Source: Cryptomeria japonica
Lineage: Eukaryota; Streptophyta; Pinopsida; Cupressales; Cupressaceae
DNA: 64,000 bases
Reading direction: 5' to 3'
Assembly: GCF_030272615.1 (NCBI RefSeq)
Contig: NC_081405.1
Span: 26,554,272 to 26,618,271 of the forward strand
Made by a program: the position numbers and the translations under genes. The notes under the pieces were generated by a model, which did not search any database, was not told where the DNA came from, and saw only the letters and a program-made list of their open reading frames with translations. Positions 34,298 through 46,220 of this stretch are shown one piece after another. Each line of letters starts with the position of its first letter. The first letter of the stretch is position 1.

Positions 34298-35644
34298 TGT
34301 TGAATATTGTTGTTGCTAGGATATGTTGTTGTCATTGATGTCAACATATTCCTGTGTTTTGGTGTTGGAGAGAATTGTTTTGGTGATGTGGTGATTGCAA
34401 TGAGTTGATATGGTTGGTTTATCTATTTTCTATGCTGAATCAACTAGAGATACTTCATTCTTTATTGATTCTATGATGCTATGTGATGATTTGATCTAGT
34501 TGAGGATTCTAGTATGGAGATTGGTTTTTCAGTATTCAGAGTTGCAGTGTTCTATTGTTTGATCTATTGTGCTCCAGTATGATTATATCTAATGTTACGG
34601 ATTTGGGAGAGTGTTTGGGATGTTCGTGTGTATCTTCATTTCAAATGGTTCATGATTTGATTCTCTACAAGCTATCTTTCTTATCTGATTTGTTGTTGTT
34701 AAGTTTTATTGAGTGTTAGCGTGTTGATCGATGAAGATTTGAATAAGTGGTATTGGTGCAGTTATTGCGGATGGTTCTAATACGCTTGTTGGTGTTTCCT
34801 AATCATGTCCTATTTTTTTTATGGTCCACATTGATCCTTGTGCATGTTATTGAATATCTTCTTGGTTCGATGATATTCTTCATGTTATGGAGTATTTTTG
34901 GTGGTGTAACATGTTGCATTTTATCTTGGTGATATTTTCGATGGTGGTGCGTGTTTGAGGAGCTGATTTAGGCCCATGCTATGTTGTCTATGACATTGTA
35001 TTAGTCTGGTGGTTAATTTATGTATCGTGTGATGTAATTTTGTAATTAGGTGTTAAGGGTTTGGTCGACCTTGTAGTCAAGGTTGATGATTTATATAAAT
35101 AGGTGTTATATTTGTGGTTCAATGACATATGGATGTTGAGTATGCATTATCAGAGAGTGTTATATGTGTGAACAAACAAACTCATCTTTCAGTGTGGTGT
35201 ATTGAGGTGAGATTGGTGAAGGGTATACATATGAGCTTAATTAGAATTGTCATTGGGTATTAGCAAATGCTATTTTTGCAATTCATCTTTGATGGATTGT
35301 AGTTCGAATTTATTTGTAAGGTAGTGAACCTTCCCCGAGGGTTGTAGCCTTCTAGTTCATTGTAATTTGAGCAGTGTTCTTGAATGCATGTGCATTCCCC
35401 ATTGTAATATTTGCATATACTATTGCAGAGTATCATCTTATTATGGGTAGGTTCCCACCGTGATTTTTTCCTTAACCGGGTTTTCCATGTCAAAAATATT
35501 GGTGTTATATGTGTTGTTGTTATTATTGTTTTCTTTTTGATGCAGTTGATCAGATCTAAGATTGTGCTTAATATGTTTAATCTGGTGAAAAATCATTCAC
35601 CCCCCCCCCCCCACCACTCTCATTTTTCCTTATTGTTGCCAACA
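34298..35644 (+). repeat. 3' LTR of copia D
   Basis: 1,347 bp from TGTTGAATATTG to TTGCCAACA, matching 20320-21675, followed by the TSD TATCA. TATA box TATATAAATAG at 35092-35102. Confidence 0.93.
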
Positions 35645-35649
35645 TATCA

Positions 35650-36060
35650 ATCATCTTCGATTTTTTTTCTTCTTCAATAAGCACCCAAAGAAATACTAAA
35701 AATTTGTCTTCATCTTCTATGAGCTCCCAAGAAAGGTTGGTCAAGTCAAAAAGGATGTCATCCTGCATGTGCTCCACATCTAGCTATACCATAGGTCATT
35801 TTCCTTTAAGGACCGTGTTTGAGAAACTAATTATAAGGACCTCTTCTTGCAACAATTTCTTCTTTCAGATGTTGTTCATGATTTTTGGCTTACTCTGCAA
35901 TCTTTTCCAATAGAATGATAACCCTTCTATATCTGGCGAAATCAATTTGTTGTTTCCATGCAAGAGATTTCAATCCTAGGATAATATTCCCTTGCTCAGT
36001 CATTGGCCAATTTAGGTTTAGATTATCAAATGGCAGTTGATCATCATGAGGAAGAACCAT
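35650..36060 (-). pseudogene. ORF inside the F LTR, unknown protein
   Basis: ATG 36058-36060 begins MVLPHDDQLPFDNLNLNW; the frame continues with WKQQIDFARYRRVIILLEK before a TAA, and a second frame gives LFDLTNLSWELIEDEDKF and FLVFLWVLIEEEKKSKMID, which reads through the D insertion site and ends at TGA 20271-20273. The K 3' LTR carries a homologous frame (MVLPYEEQIPIVQPNLNW and GIIFVLEDEEAKAKMRD). Two independently decayed copies retaining the same start and end blocks argue that an LTR-borne ORF once existed. Function unknown. Confidence 0.62.
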
Positions 36061-36571
36061 CTAGGAAAACAAAATTCATAATAACATGCGTTATTTTGAC
36101 TAGCTCTTAAGGGTGGTGCATTAAATTTTCTACAAAAAGATTATAATATCAAAATTCATGGCTTACACCACCACTTTTATGTTCCTTCACCCGTTTAATA
36201 TGTCATTAATAACAATACATGCAATTTTTTCTTCTTTTTTTTCTTGGAAAATGAGCATTGCACGACAGTAAGCTGAGCTACAACCGCAGAAAATGAAAGG
36301 TTTGAATCTTCCAATAGTCCAACATCAGTATGCAAGGGGATGTTAGGCATCGAGAGGAGAAAGGAAATGAGGTTGATGCAGGATTCTTGTCATCCTCCGA
36401 TAAACATCGACTCTTCCTTCGATATCATGACATCGGGTGAAAATAGAACTTGACAATCCTAATGCAAACTTTTGATATGTTAAGCTTTGATCGATAAGGT
36501 TTTAACTGGTAAGCGGGAACCGATAAGGATGACCATTTTTAAAAGGGGCGAGTATTTTTTGAAAAATAATT
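35650..36571 (-). repeat. 5' LTR of element F, proximal part (U3 side)
   Basis: The outer 310 bp (36263-36571) repeat the 3' LTR remnant at 17333-17642. The rest runs to the D insertion point and continues at 20319. Removing D and one TSD gives an LTR of about 1.68 kb containing an ORF. Confidence 0.72.
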
Positions 36572-36649
36572 GGGGTTAATAGGACCACAATATAATAATA
36601 CATGGATTAACACTATTTCACAAGGTCCTTATCCTATTATATTAACAAA

Positions 36650-37062
36650 TCTGTGAAATAGCGAGAAGGAAAATAGAGATTATAAAGGTATCGCTATTTC
36701 ATGAGACCCATATACTATTATATTAAGCGGTCAGTGAAATAGTGACAAGAAGAGATAAGTTCATAAAATATTGCCATATTGAAAAAGAGGTTTAATGTTG
36801 AAAAGGAGACACTGTGATATAGCGATAACACACTGACCCAAGGCATAATCGCTAAAAGGACTTGATAAAGGAATAATGAAACTGTGATATAGCGATGCCT
36901 CAATGGATTATTGCCAAATCATAGGATGGAGGTAATCAATGTAAAGTGCAGTTGCAATATAGCGATAGCAGCTAAACCACATGTCGCTATATCATAGGAA
37001 GTGAGAATATAGGGGAAACAAGTGTTGTGATATAGTGATAACTATTGTCGCCATTTCGCAAT
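36650..37062. repeat. GTGATATAGCGA repeat array in the J leader
   Basis: About ten variants of GTGA(T/A)ATAGCGATA occur in both orientations: direct near 36652, 36734, 36813, 36883, 36953 and 37027, inverted (TCGCTATTTCA, GTCGCTATATCA) near 36690, 36983 and 37048. The AGCG core recalls the AGCGCT array in the leader of A. Confidence 0.7.
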
Positions 37063-37379
37063 GATGAGACAAGACTATTAAAGTAGGTTTGTGATACAAC
37101 GAAAGCAATAAGTTGAGGCAAGTTGAGAGTGATGTCAACATGTCATAAATTGAAATTTTCAAAAGGTGGAGTTATTAATGGCATGAATGAATTAAATGAG
37201 AAAATGCCCTGGTGAGCTGCTATTAATAATTAAATTCTTGCTTGAGATTTTCATTCTGAATGAAGGAATTACAAAGTGTGAGCTCTGCAATGGGAAAGAA
37301 TGGGTTAGAATCATCTGCAAAAGTTTACAAGTACTCTATTATTCCTTAAGTTGTAGAATTTATAGAGTTCAGTTGAATT

Positions 37380-40300
37380 TCTAGTAAGGATCATAAAATT
37401 AAAGTGCCTAAGAAGAAGGAAGGGTAAAAAATAGGTGAGGGCTCAAAAGGGGGTGAGGGTTCTAATAGAAAACCTCAGTCATCTAATCCAGTGGACAAGA
37501 AAAGGCCACTATATAAATCATTATTAGATGGATTTCCTGGGTCAAGGACACTGGAGGTAAAAATGCATTCAAGGATAGGCTAGAGGTTTGTAGGGATGTT
37601 GCTATTCCAAAAGCAGGAAGGGACCTATTCTCGTATTTTTATAAAAACAAAGAAGGGAAAGTCTCCGTATAAAACCCGTGAACTTTGGATGTAGCTAAGA
37701 TAGTAGTTCCAAATGTCTTCATTGATGTTGAGTTGATTCAAGTGTTGGCAGACAATTTTCACCCAGTAAACCGAACCATATGGATGCCTAGTGGAAACCC
37801 ACTATTGGTAGTCACAAAATCAACCATTGTTGATTGCTTTATACTGAACAAACAAGATTTGACTAGAATTGACCTATAATAATTTTACATAGACTACACT
37901 AGGTTAAGAAACACCTTTAGAAAGGATGAACTCCCATTCTATCTAAAGAGGGGCATGAACAATAAGCCTTTGATGATTACAATCATTGATCCCTTTCCTA
38001 TAGAGGAATTCTTTGTCTATTTCCAGATACATATTTTTCTCTATGTCAAGTACTAGGAAAAGATGCTAGGGCAAAAATTCCAGTGTCACTGATGCATATG
38101 GCCATGAGAATCTAGAACTCAGAATTGAACCTTGAATTTGACTTTGCCTTGGAACTGGAGAAAAGAATTCACTCTCAGCTTGTGGCATGGAAAGAGAAGA
38201 AGAGTTGTGACTTATGCCACTACTCCCTATTATGTTATTTAGTTTTTTACTGAAAGAGACATGCCTTTTTCCAATAGATAAAGCTAAGGATGGTAGATAA
38301 TGATGGAAACAAGATGCCTATGCAGATATGGTGCTATTTTTGGGATAAAATATGCAGAAATTATAATTATAAAAAAAAATGTGATTCATTTGTTATTGTG
38401 GTTTTCTGCTCCCTCAACCATTAGGTTGAAAGATTGTCATTGGATTTGAGAAAAGTGATGAGGCCACTCACCCTTGATCCTGAGAAAGGTCATACTCATA
38501 ATTTTGCAAATTGGTTTACATGGGAGAGCATATTGTCATTAGAATATATGGGTGTCCGAAAGATCCCCATTTGTTACCCTTATTTGTATCTGATAGAATT
38601 GCATTCTTGGATTTTATGTGGCAGTTGATGTGGTTTGAAAAGGAAGTTGTGGAAAAGAGAAAGAAGGGGACATTTCTTCCCCATGTAACCAAGTGCATAG
38701 ATTTTTTTGTAGGCTCAAATTGTTTGGAAAGGTTGTAGGGATACTTGAAAATAAATTATTCTTTCAAGTCCAACCAAGAAAGAATGTGTGATCTAGAAGG
38801 CCATGGAAATTCTATCAGTCGATTAATTTTACATGAAGTGTTGATACAAGAAGACTTGATCAAGAATTGTGTGGCATTCCAGGAGACTGTGCAAAGAAGG
38901 AAAAAGTGGCATATTTTGATGACACTAGAAGAGGAAAAGAAGAAGAGGTATCCCAATTTACCTTGGTTATTTAAAGAAGAAACAAATGAGTTAAAGAAAA
39001 TTGAATTGAATTTAGATAACTTTGAGAAAATATATGGAAAATCAACAGGCGGTGGATTTCTGCCAAAGAAGGCCAAAATGCCACCAAGAAAACCCCATGG
39101 GATTATTTATGATGTGTTTGATGAAAAGTTTGTGCATGAGTCTTCACCTACCTCATCCCTACGTAAAAAAAAAAAAGATAAATGACCCAAAGCCACTAGT
39201 GCCTTATGAATAATCAGAGGAGGGATGTGACACTTATGAGGACATTAGTGCATTGAGAATCTTAAAGAATGGTGCAAGGGCAGATGAGTTGCATATCTCT
39301 CCACCAAGATATGAAGAAGAGGGGCATGGCTATGAAGCCCAACTCAAAGAGGAGGCAGAGCTAGTAGACCATGTGGATGAAAAAGTGGATATTTCCTTAA
39401 GGTTCATGGAAGATGATGAATTCATAAACACTCCCAAATTTAAAGATTTTTGAGTAAAAATAAAGATGAAAGAGTTCAAGGAAAGGAAAAAAATGAATCG
39501 AATGGGTGTTGATGAGTTGAGGCATAATGAAGTACTTGAAATAAATTTTAAAGAAACAAAATTTGATGAGATAAATGTTACTCTAGAAGAAGCCAGAGAT
39601 CTAGTTATGAAAAGCAAAATGTTATTTTCCCAGGAATGATATTAAAACAGATTTTTTTGCTAGATCTAATCAGACGTCAAGAGGACCCATGTTAGTAGCA
39701 TAATTTGAGTCTAATGAAGGGGCAAGTGGGATAGGGTATAATTCAAAAACCAAAGTGTTGGTTGTTCGAGTAAGTTTGAAAAGCACTAGTAAGCCTAAGT
39801 TGGTAGATATAGTGAAGGAAATAAAGGGTACAACCATTATAAAAACCCTAAAAGATACCTCCCATTGGAGGCGGCCACCATGACAATGCACTTATCCATG
39901 TTCACTTGGGATGTTGTAAAACATATGCAGCAAAAATTGATTGAATTGGAAAACAGACAAGTAGAGATGAAAGATGAAATAAATAGATTATATGTTGAAA
40001 ATGTGATGTTGAAAGAATAGGTTAACGGGCAACCAGATTATCAAAATAAGGTCATTATTTTGCATAAATATGCCACACCCAAACCAACATAAGACATTGA
40101 AGATAATAAAGGTTGGCTTGAAGATAAGCAGGGCTATGAAAGGGAAATTAGGGAATTAAGAGCTGCCAATGAAGAAATTTTGCAAAAGGTGCCACAACAG
40201 ATTCTTAATACCTTTGAGAAAATACTGACACATAGAGTAAAACTCATTATTGATAGGTTGGATGAGGTTTATAAGGGTTATGAATCCTTGTTAAATATGT

Positions 40301-40850
40301 TGAATACATTTCAAGAAAATAAACCTAAATTAGAAGCTTCGTCAAAAAGGTGACAACTGGCATATCTTACTCTAGTCACTATGTGCAAGGTAACACAAAG
40401 GGATCTTGATGCTCCTCCTACAATAAAAGAAACTGAGAGAACAATAAGCACAATAACTGAAGAACTCAAGTATGTCTCCAGTGAAGAATAGAAAGTAAGG
40501 GCCAAAATTGATTCTTTACATACATTCCAGCATTGGACCATACCTCATATCATTGACAAGGAAAAGCACGTCAGAGATTTCAATGATTGGAGAATTGACT
40601 TTTTTCAATTGGTGCCAAAAATTATGACACACATGAAAGAGGAAACGAACATGAGAATTTAGAGTCTCAATTTGTTTCAGGACAAGATTATAGCATTGGA
40701 TGTTGGATATTCAAATTTTGTCAATGACTGACAAGAAATGGAGAGAACACCTCATGGATGTGTCGGCAATCCAAAACTTCAAATGGCCAAGTGATTATGA
40801 AGTGTACTAATGGGAAACCACATATTTGAAGGCCTCAAGAGACTAGTGTA
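37380..40850 (+). pseudogene. Element J ORF, unknown large protein with C-terminal coiled coil
   Basis: Coding signal runs for about 3.4 kb in shifting frames. Segments: a basic N-terminus (DKKRPLYKSLLDGF); VIVPNVFID-like IVVPNVFIDVELIQVL with WMPSGNPLLVVTKSTI; VRIYGCPKDPHLLPLFVSDR and FMWQLMWFEKEVVEKRKKG; a Lys/Pro-rich linker (GGGFLPKKAKMPPRKPHG, 39050-39100); an acidic stretch (39250-39460); and a coiled-coil end (FTWDVVKHMQQKLIELEN, HIIDKEKHVRDFNDW). The order globular, basic linker, acidic, coiled coil parallels ORF2 of B/H/I, but I cannot align the sequences by eye. There is no gag knuckle or pol motif. Start and end are approximate. Confidence 0.5.
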
Positions 40851-41860
40851 GTAGAAAACCAGCCAGTGGATATGGAGCACGCCCTACTTAAAGTAGAACC
40901 TTTCCCATCCCACTGGCCATGGGTTTCTACTCATAGTGTCAATATAAGGGGCTTACTCACATTCACCAGCTATTCTCATATTTGATAGTTGTGTTTTTTA
41001 TGCAAGAGCATCCGGTGGTGTAAGGGAAATCCTGCATCACCCAAAAAAAATTCTCTTTAGTTAGTTTTCTTTTAAAAATTTTGCCTTTCTAGATACCCAT
41101 TTGGACGAATAAGAGATTCCAACTTTTAGAATTGACAACCTATTTTTTCTAGCTGACTACCAAAAATAGAAAGTTTTTATGTAAAGGTGGATGGAGCCTG
41201 AATTTCGTGAGAATCTTGAAAATGGAAAAATAAACACTTTGGCAAAATAATCAGGTTTAAATTATTTACGATTTGAAATTTAAAGTTTCAGTTTCCTGAA
41301 AAACCAAAAAAAATTCTTCCAAGTCAAATTTGAGGCATTTAATGATCCTGAATGGCCCCGAAAATAGTAAGAATTGGTAGAGAAAATTATTAGCATATTA
41401 TTCACTCAAAGATCTTTCTGACTATCCAAATGGCGCGTCAATCCGATTACCAGATCAAAAGTTATGGTTGTTGAAAGTTGGACAATTTTTTGGAAAGTTT
41501 CTAATTTTCGAATCTGGCTAAAATTTTATATTTCTAATTTAACATTTTGGCATTTGTTCGCCAAATGGTAATTTCTAAATTGTAATTATGGCTCCAAGAT
41601 GGAGAAAGGATATTTTGGAAACTTGTAGTCAGTTCTGGGTACTTAGTTTTTGGGTTGGAAAAGTGGAATTGTAAGACAAGGGTTTTTCCAGAAATTTGTA
41701 AAATTGTAGTCAATTATAGCTTGTGAGGATTATTCCTCTTAGTTGCATGTATGCATGTATGGAAGATAGTTTCGAATAATAATAATATAATTTTTATTTC
41801 AATTTTTTGTGTCTTACTGTTTCTCGGGTTGTGCCCTCGTCAGTTTTATTTTAATGCACG

Positions 41861-42799
41861 TTACAAAAAGCTTTGTTCAAAGAAATTTAAATGTTTTAAT
41901 TAAGTTCTCTTTTTAATTATGCACAATTACATTTAGTTATGAAGCGTTGAAATGTAAAAATCTGAAGCTTTTTGCTTCTCCCAATTTTGATATATAAGGG
42001 AGAAACCAAGACCGCAAAAGGGATGATAGAATGTATGGAATATATAGAGGCAATAATGGTGACAAAAAAAAAATTATACTTTCTTAACAGTGGTAGATTA
42101 TAATACAAGAATTCAAGTTTCCTATTCTCAGTTACTTCTTGTTTGTGGATGATATAATATTGCATGGTTGTCTCCAATGCATGATTTTTCCATTTGTCTA
42201 ATTCAGATTATCAAGGATATTTCTGATTTATCAAAGCAGCTTTCTCTACTCTGTGTAATTTGGTCAATTGGTTTCTATAAGGCAGAATAAAAATTCCATT
42301 TAATGAAATTAAAGCAAGTTGGGAGAAAATAATTGGATTAAAAAGAAGAACATGTTAACATTACATTAATTCATGTTTATATAAGGTATAAACACAATTG
42401 AATGCCAAGTAACTTGAATTTTGATCAGGAATTGGGTGTATGAAAACTCTGTAGCCTTGAAGGAAGACACCGATCTTAAACATTTCAAAAATAACTTTCA
42501 TTCTAGATTCAATTTTATTTCATTTCAAAAAATAGGTAGAAGTAGGAGAAATAAGGAACACCTCATTCATTTCAAACACTTGTGTTGCTTTGAGATAAAT
42601 TGTGAACTGAGTTAATTGAGAATTCCATAAAGAGGTGTGATATGCTTGGTCATTAAAAAGGGTACACCCGCTAAGGTTTAGCAAAGCATGAAGAGTAGAA
42701 GACATCTTCTAGAAGATTCTTGTTCGTTGGCCAAGTCAATTGCATAAGCTAATTATAAAACTTGGCACATTCTTAGGGTTTTTTAATCTGTTGATTTGG
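41861..42799. other. Unassigned AT-rich sequence
   Basis: About 0.9 kb with no supported gene, no long repeat elsewhere in the window, and no PBS or PPT. It should correspond to the upstream part of the K 5' LTR if that LTR were complete, but it does not match the K 3' LTR, so it is either a replacement or another element's edge. Confidence 0.4.
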
Positions 42800-43337
42800 G
42801 AACCAATAGCACTTGAATGCAATTTTATTTGAATGGATGCCTAATGGAAATTTGAATGCAATTTCATGAATGATAAACTTTGAGTTATGGTTGATGAATT
42901 GTGTTGTTCTTCTTATGTTGAAGTATTATATGTCCATATTTTCATTTTCATAATTTGTTGGATATAATTGGGATTTGCAAGTGTACATTACTATGAAATT
43001 TAGCTTTGGATAAATGGAATAGTAGTGCTTCGTCTTGTAAATCTCAAAAATATTAAATCTTTGTATTTTATTCATTTGTATAAATACTGTAAACTTGTTC
43101 CTTATTTAGAGTTTTCGAGTTAAAAGGTTATGCATTTTTCACTTTTTGATAAAAAAGTATACCCAATTTAGGCAAAATCAAAATACATCTTATGAGGGAG
43201 ATTTGTCTCTAAAATTTAGAGGAAAATTGCAAATTTAGTTAGTGATTTCTCCAACTGTTAGTTTATGGTTTGTCCTTCCCCCGGTCATAGTGAGTCATTT
43301 TTAGGAGTTTTTCAAGGGACAAATCTGTTAACCAATA
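42800..43337 (+). repeat. 5' LTR remnant of element K
   Basis: Homology to the 3' LTR starts near TTTGAATGGATGCCTAATGG and continues to GTGAGTCATT. The last 45 bp, ending CTGTTAACCAATA, are present only here and resemble the F LTR end. Confidence 0.72.
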
Positions 43338-43343
43338 GATTTT

Positions 43344-43366
43344 TGACAACTCTACTGGGGAAATGA
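43344..43366 (+). other. PBS of element K
   Basis: TTTTTGACAACTCTACTGGG sits a few bases after the LTR end, in the position and with nearly the sequence of the F PBS (TTTTTGGCGACTCTATTGGG). Confidence 0.6.
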
Positions 43367-43435
43367 GTAGATCATTATTTTTTCCCCTCCCCCCTTTATA
43401 TATCCACTCATGTCTCTCCTAGGTAGAGGTTGATG

Positions 43436-45010
43436 ACTCTGTCTAATGAAAGATCTCATAAAATGTTTCAAAACTTGATGGACCCAAAGAGCCAATCTAT
43501 AATATGACCTATAGTAACAATCAAGGAAATCCTAGCTAAGGACGACCAAATGCTTCACTCCTAGAATTCTCTCAAATAAAGCATCTCTGAAGTTGAAAAA
43601 GGCAAGTTGCACTATTCAAAGGATTACAAGTCCACATCATTACTCAGAAGCTTGCACCATAGGTACTATTTTCTCAAATACCTCAACCATTACAAGATGC
43701 AGTGAGGCAATTAAAAATACTGAAAGAGGGCCTAGAGAAAGAGGACCCAACTTCATATAATTTTATTGTTCTTGTTGAGCAAGACTCCATATTAACAATG
43801 GTTGAGCTTGACAAATGTTCGATATCACTGAAAAACAACTAGTGGCAAAATCATATTTTGAGTTAGTTCAAGAGCAATGGGCCCAAAGCTTCCATAGCAC
43901 ACATATGATCAGAACAATTTGAAAAGTCATTTGTTTCACCTAAAGGAGAGGTACCAAGTACTGTTTGTATTCTTAATTGGTGCTTGAAGGAGCCATTTGA
44001 TGACTTTTTATGTGGGATTGTAGATGAAGACGGTCACATCACCAAAGTGAAAATGGATGCAGTATTCGATGGCTTCCACGATGCAAAAGAAAGAACAAAT
44101 GATATTACAACTAAAACCTTATTTTCTGTTCAGCTAGGATCTTTTAATTTTGATGAAGAATTCTTAAGAATCTTTGAAATTGAGTCAATTCCCATGAATA
44201 CTAAGAGGAAACTCTTACATTATACTCCAAACTTGGAAATTTTCATCTTTGATGATATTCATTCAAATGTTAATAAGCCAGAAAAGTAGACCAAGGAGGT
44301 GATAAGAGAAGAAATTGGACAATCAAAATCTCACATTAAGTCTTTTGGGCTTAATACTCCTTTTTCAATTTTTTTAACGAAAGTGAGGAATCATTAGAGG
44401 AGGTAATATAATCCCCTTTTTAGAATTTTCTTTACAAAAGAGCTAGTATGCAAGCCTGGGAAGTCTCATTTGAGTCCCCTATTATTGGTAGTTTTGGTTC
44501 GTTGGGTATAATAGATAAAGTTAGAAATCTTGATAGCCCAATGATTAAGCCTCATAAAAATCATCAGTAAATTATCTTCTCCTTTTACTTGTGTTTCCTA
44601 TGATAGTTTTCTTGGAATGAAAGAAGAAGGAATTATTGAGGCAAGATTTGACCCCATGCTCCTAGAGTGTGGTTTTTCAAACCCTAGAGATGTGTTTACT
44701 TCCCCTTATGGAAGTGATCAAACTATGATTAATGCCCTAAGTCACCTAAATGATCGGTAGGGGAAGATAAAAGAATTGATGATGTACAACCAAAAAAGAT
44801 TGAGGAATAAGGTTTGTCTTACGATCTAGTTATGCCTGAAATATTATATGAAAAATCTGTGTACTCTGATGACTCCATTGAAGAGCTCAAGCATCAGAAA
44901 TTAATTGAAAAAAATAGATGTTCTAATACTCCACTTCATCCGAAAAGAAGTTAGCAGTAACATGAAAAAGGAGGTTGAATCATTTTTAGATTCACGTGTT
45001 TTTTATGAAT
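43436..45010 (+). pseudogene. Element K internal ORF, unknown protein, decayed
   Basis: Coding traces lie in several frames. The clearest are 43984-44289 (KEPFDDFLCGIVDEDGHITK, FNFDEEFLRIFEIESIPMNT) and about 44590-44760 (SYDSFLGMKEEGIIEARFDP, LLECGFSNPRDVFTSPYG). The second aligns with the F internal ORF. There are no retroviral enzyme motifs. The H insertion at 45408 lies downstream of the last coding trace. Confidence 0.55.
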
Positions 45011-45407
45011 AATGGTTGTTTTGACATTTTGACATGTCCTAGGAAGTAGCATGTATCAGGGTCTCCAAGACTAAGTATCTAAGAAAAAGTTTACAACTGA
45101 GCTCACAAACATATTGTGGCCACCAACTGCTTCATCGTGGAATCTACTTCTCTTAGCATATCAATGGATTTTCTTAGTTCACATGGTTCTTTTTTTTGAG
45201 GTAGGAGTCCCCTTCCACCTTGACATAAATTTTTGTTGTGTTTGTTCCTTTGGTTTGTGTTTCATTTCTCATGTTGTTTCACATTCTTGTGCTCTGGTGG
45301 TTTCTAGGTTTTTGGTGTGACTTTATTGCCCCTTCAAAATAAGGTCTCTATTCATGCGGTTTGGATTCTTTGCATCCTTTTAGTCCTTTTCCCCATTCAG
45401 AGTTGGT
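45011..45407 (+). other. K internal sequence left of the H insertion
   Basis: No gene supported. Open frames here show no conserved motif or compositional bias. The sequence continues at 51793. Confidence 0.4.
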
Positions 45408-46153
45408 TGTTAGAATGTTGTCATTGATGTTTTGTGATCCAGCAACATGAAGCTAGCATATTCTAATATAAGTCCGACAAGTTCTAGTATATTATCTGAT
45501 CCGACATATTCCTTTTTGGGTTGACATTACTCTGCGATGCCAAATACTTTCATAAGATTTTCAGAACATGTTTTGTATTCGGTATAACGTCTATATCTAA
45601 GATTTTCGATGATAATTTTTTGTTGTAGCACAGTTATGGGTTTGATAATAGGACATCTTGCTTACCGACATAGTGCAGTGTGAAGATTTTGATATATAAA
45701 TAGTTGCTTTGTGAAGAATAGGATAATGATCTTTTTGATCATTTTCATGTGATCTATAGTGAATGTGAAAGTGATTATGTATAGTGAAAGTGAAAGTGAT
45801 TATGTACAACAAATGTGAAAGTGATTATGTAATATTGACTGTAAGCCATCCTCCGATAGTGAGACGTCATATTTAAGTAGTGAGATCTCCAAGTAGTGAG
45901 CCCTCTGGAAGTGGGCCACCCCAGTATTTTGTAATCAGTTACATAATATTGAGAGCTAATCATCTCTATGGGTTTTTCTCGTCTTAGGTTTTTCACCTAT
46001 AAAATCTGGTGTTATGCGGTGTATTATATTTTGCTTATTGTTCATTTCAATTTTGTAAATTAAGTTATGTTATGTGAATGGTTGTTTAAAAGTTTTAAAA
46101 GATTCAAGGGAATTTTGATTTACCCCTCCCCTTAGTATTTTGGATGTTCAACA
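45408..46153 (+). repeat. 5' LTR of element H
   Basis: 746 bp, TGTTAGAATG to GGATGTTCAACA. TATA box TATATAAATAG at 45693-45703. Compared with the 3' LTR it has an internal deletion between GTGAAGATTTTG and ATATATA. Short tandem GTGAATGTGAAAGTGATTAT units occur near 45758-45830. Confidence 0.85.
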
Positions 46154-46220
46154 ATTGATATCGGAGAAAGGTTATTTAGAAGAGTCTAATAACTTGAAGG
46201 AGATCTGGAAAGTTGAACAT

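Larger units (their letters stand above)
20320..35644 (+). mobile_element. Element D: complete Ty1/copia retrotransposon, split by element E
   Basis: LTRs at 20320-21675 and 34298-35644 frame gag, protease, integrase and RNase H remnants. The TSD is a perfect TATCA (20315-20319 and 35645-35649). Gag is interrupted at 22198/31386 by the chromovirus E. Without E the element would be about 6.1 kb. Most of RT is missing. By eye the first 180 bp of the two LTRs differ at about 15 positions, against about 11 in 195 bp for E, consistent with E being younger. Confidence 0.93.
36572..41860 (+). mobile_element. Element J: probable LTR element with unknown ORF, 5' end outside the window
   Basis: Immediately right of F lies a leader-like repeat array, a long decayed ORF without pol motifs, and a region (about 40900-41860) resembling a plant gypsy LTR: CGTCAATCCGATTACCAGAT with AAAAGTTATGG, then GGGTTGTGCCCTCGTCAG at its end. 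F must have inserted into J, so the 5' LTR of J lies left of the window. Borders are approximate and the LTR nature of the right end is inference. Confidence 0.45.

Noticed and set aside
42421-42615. Short ORF in the unassigned AT-rich block
   Set aside because: No conservation with any other region and ordinary length for AT-rich sequence.
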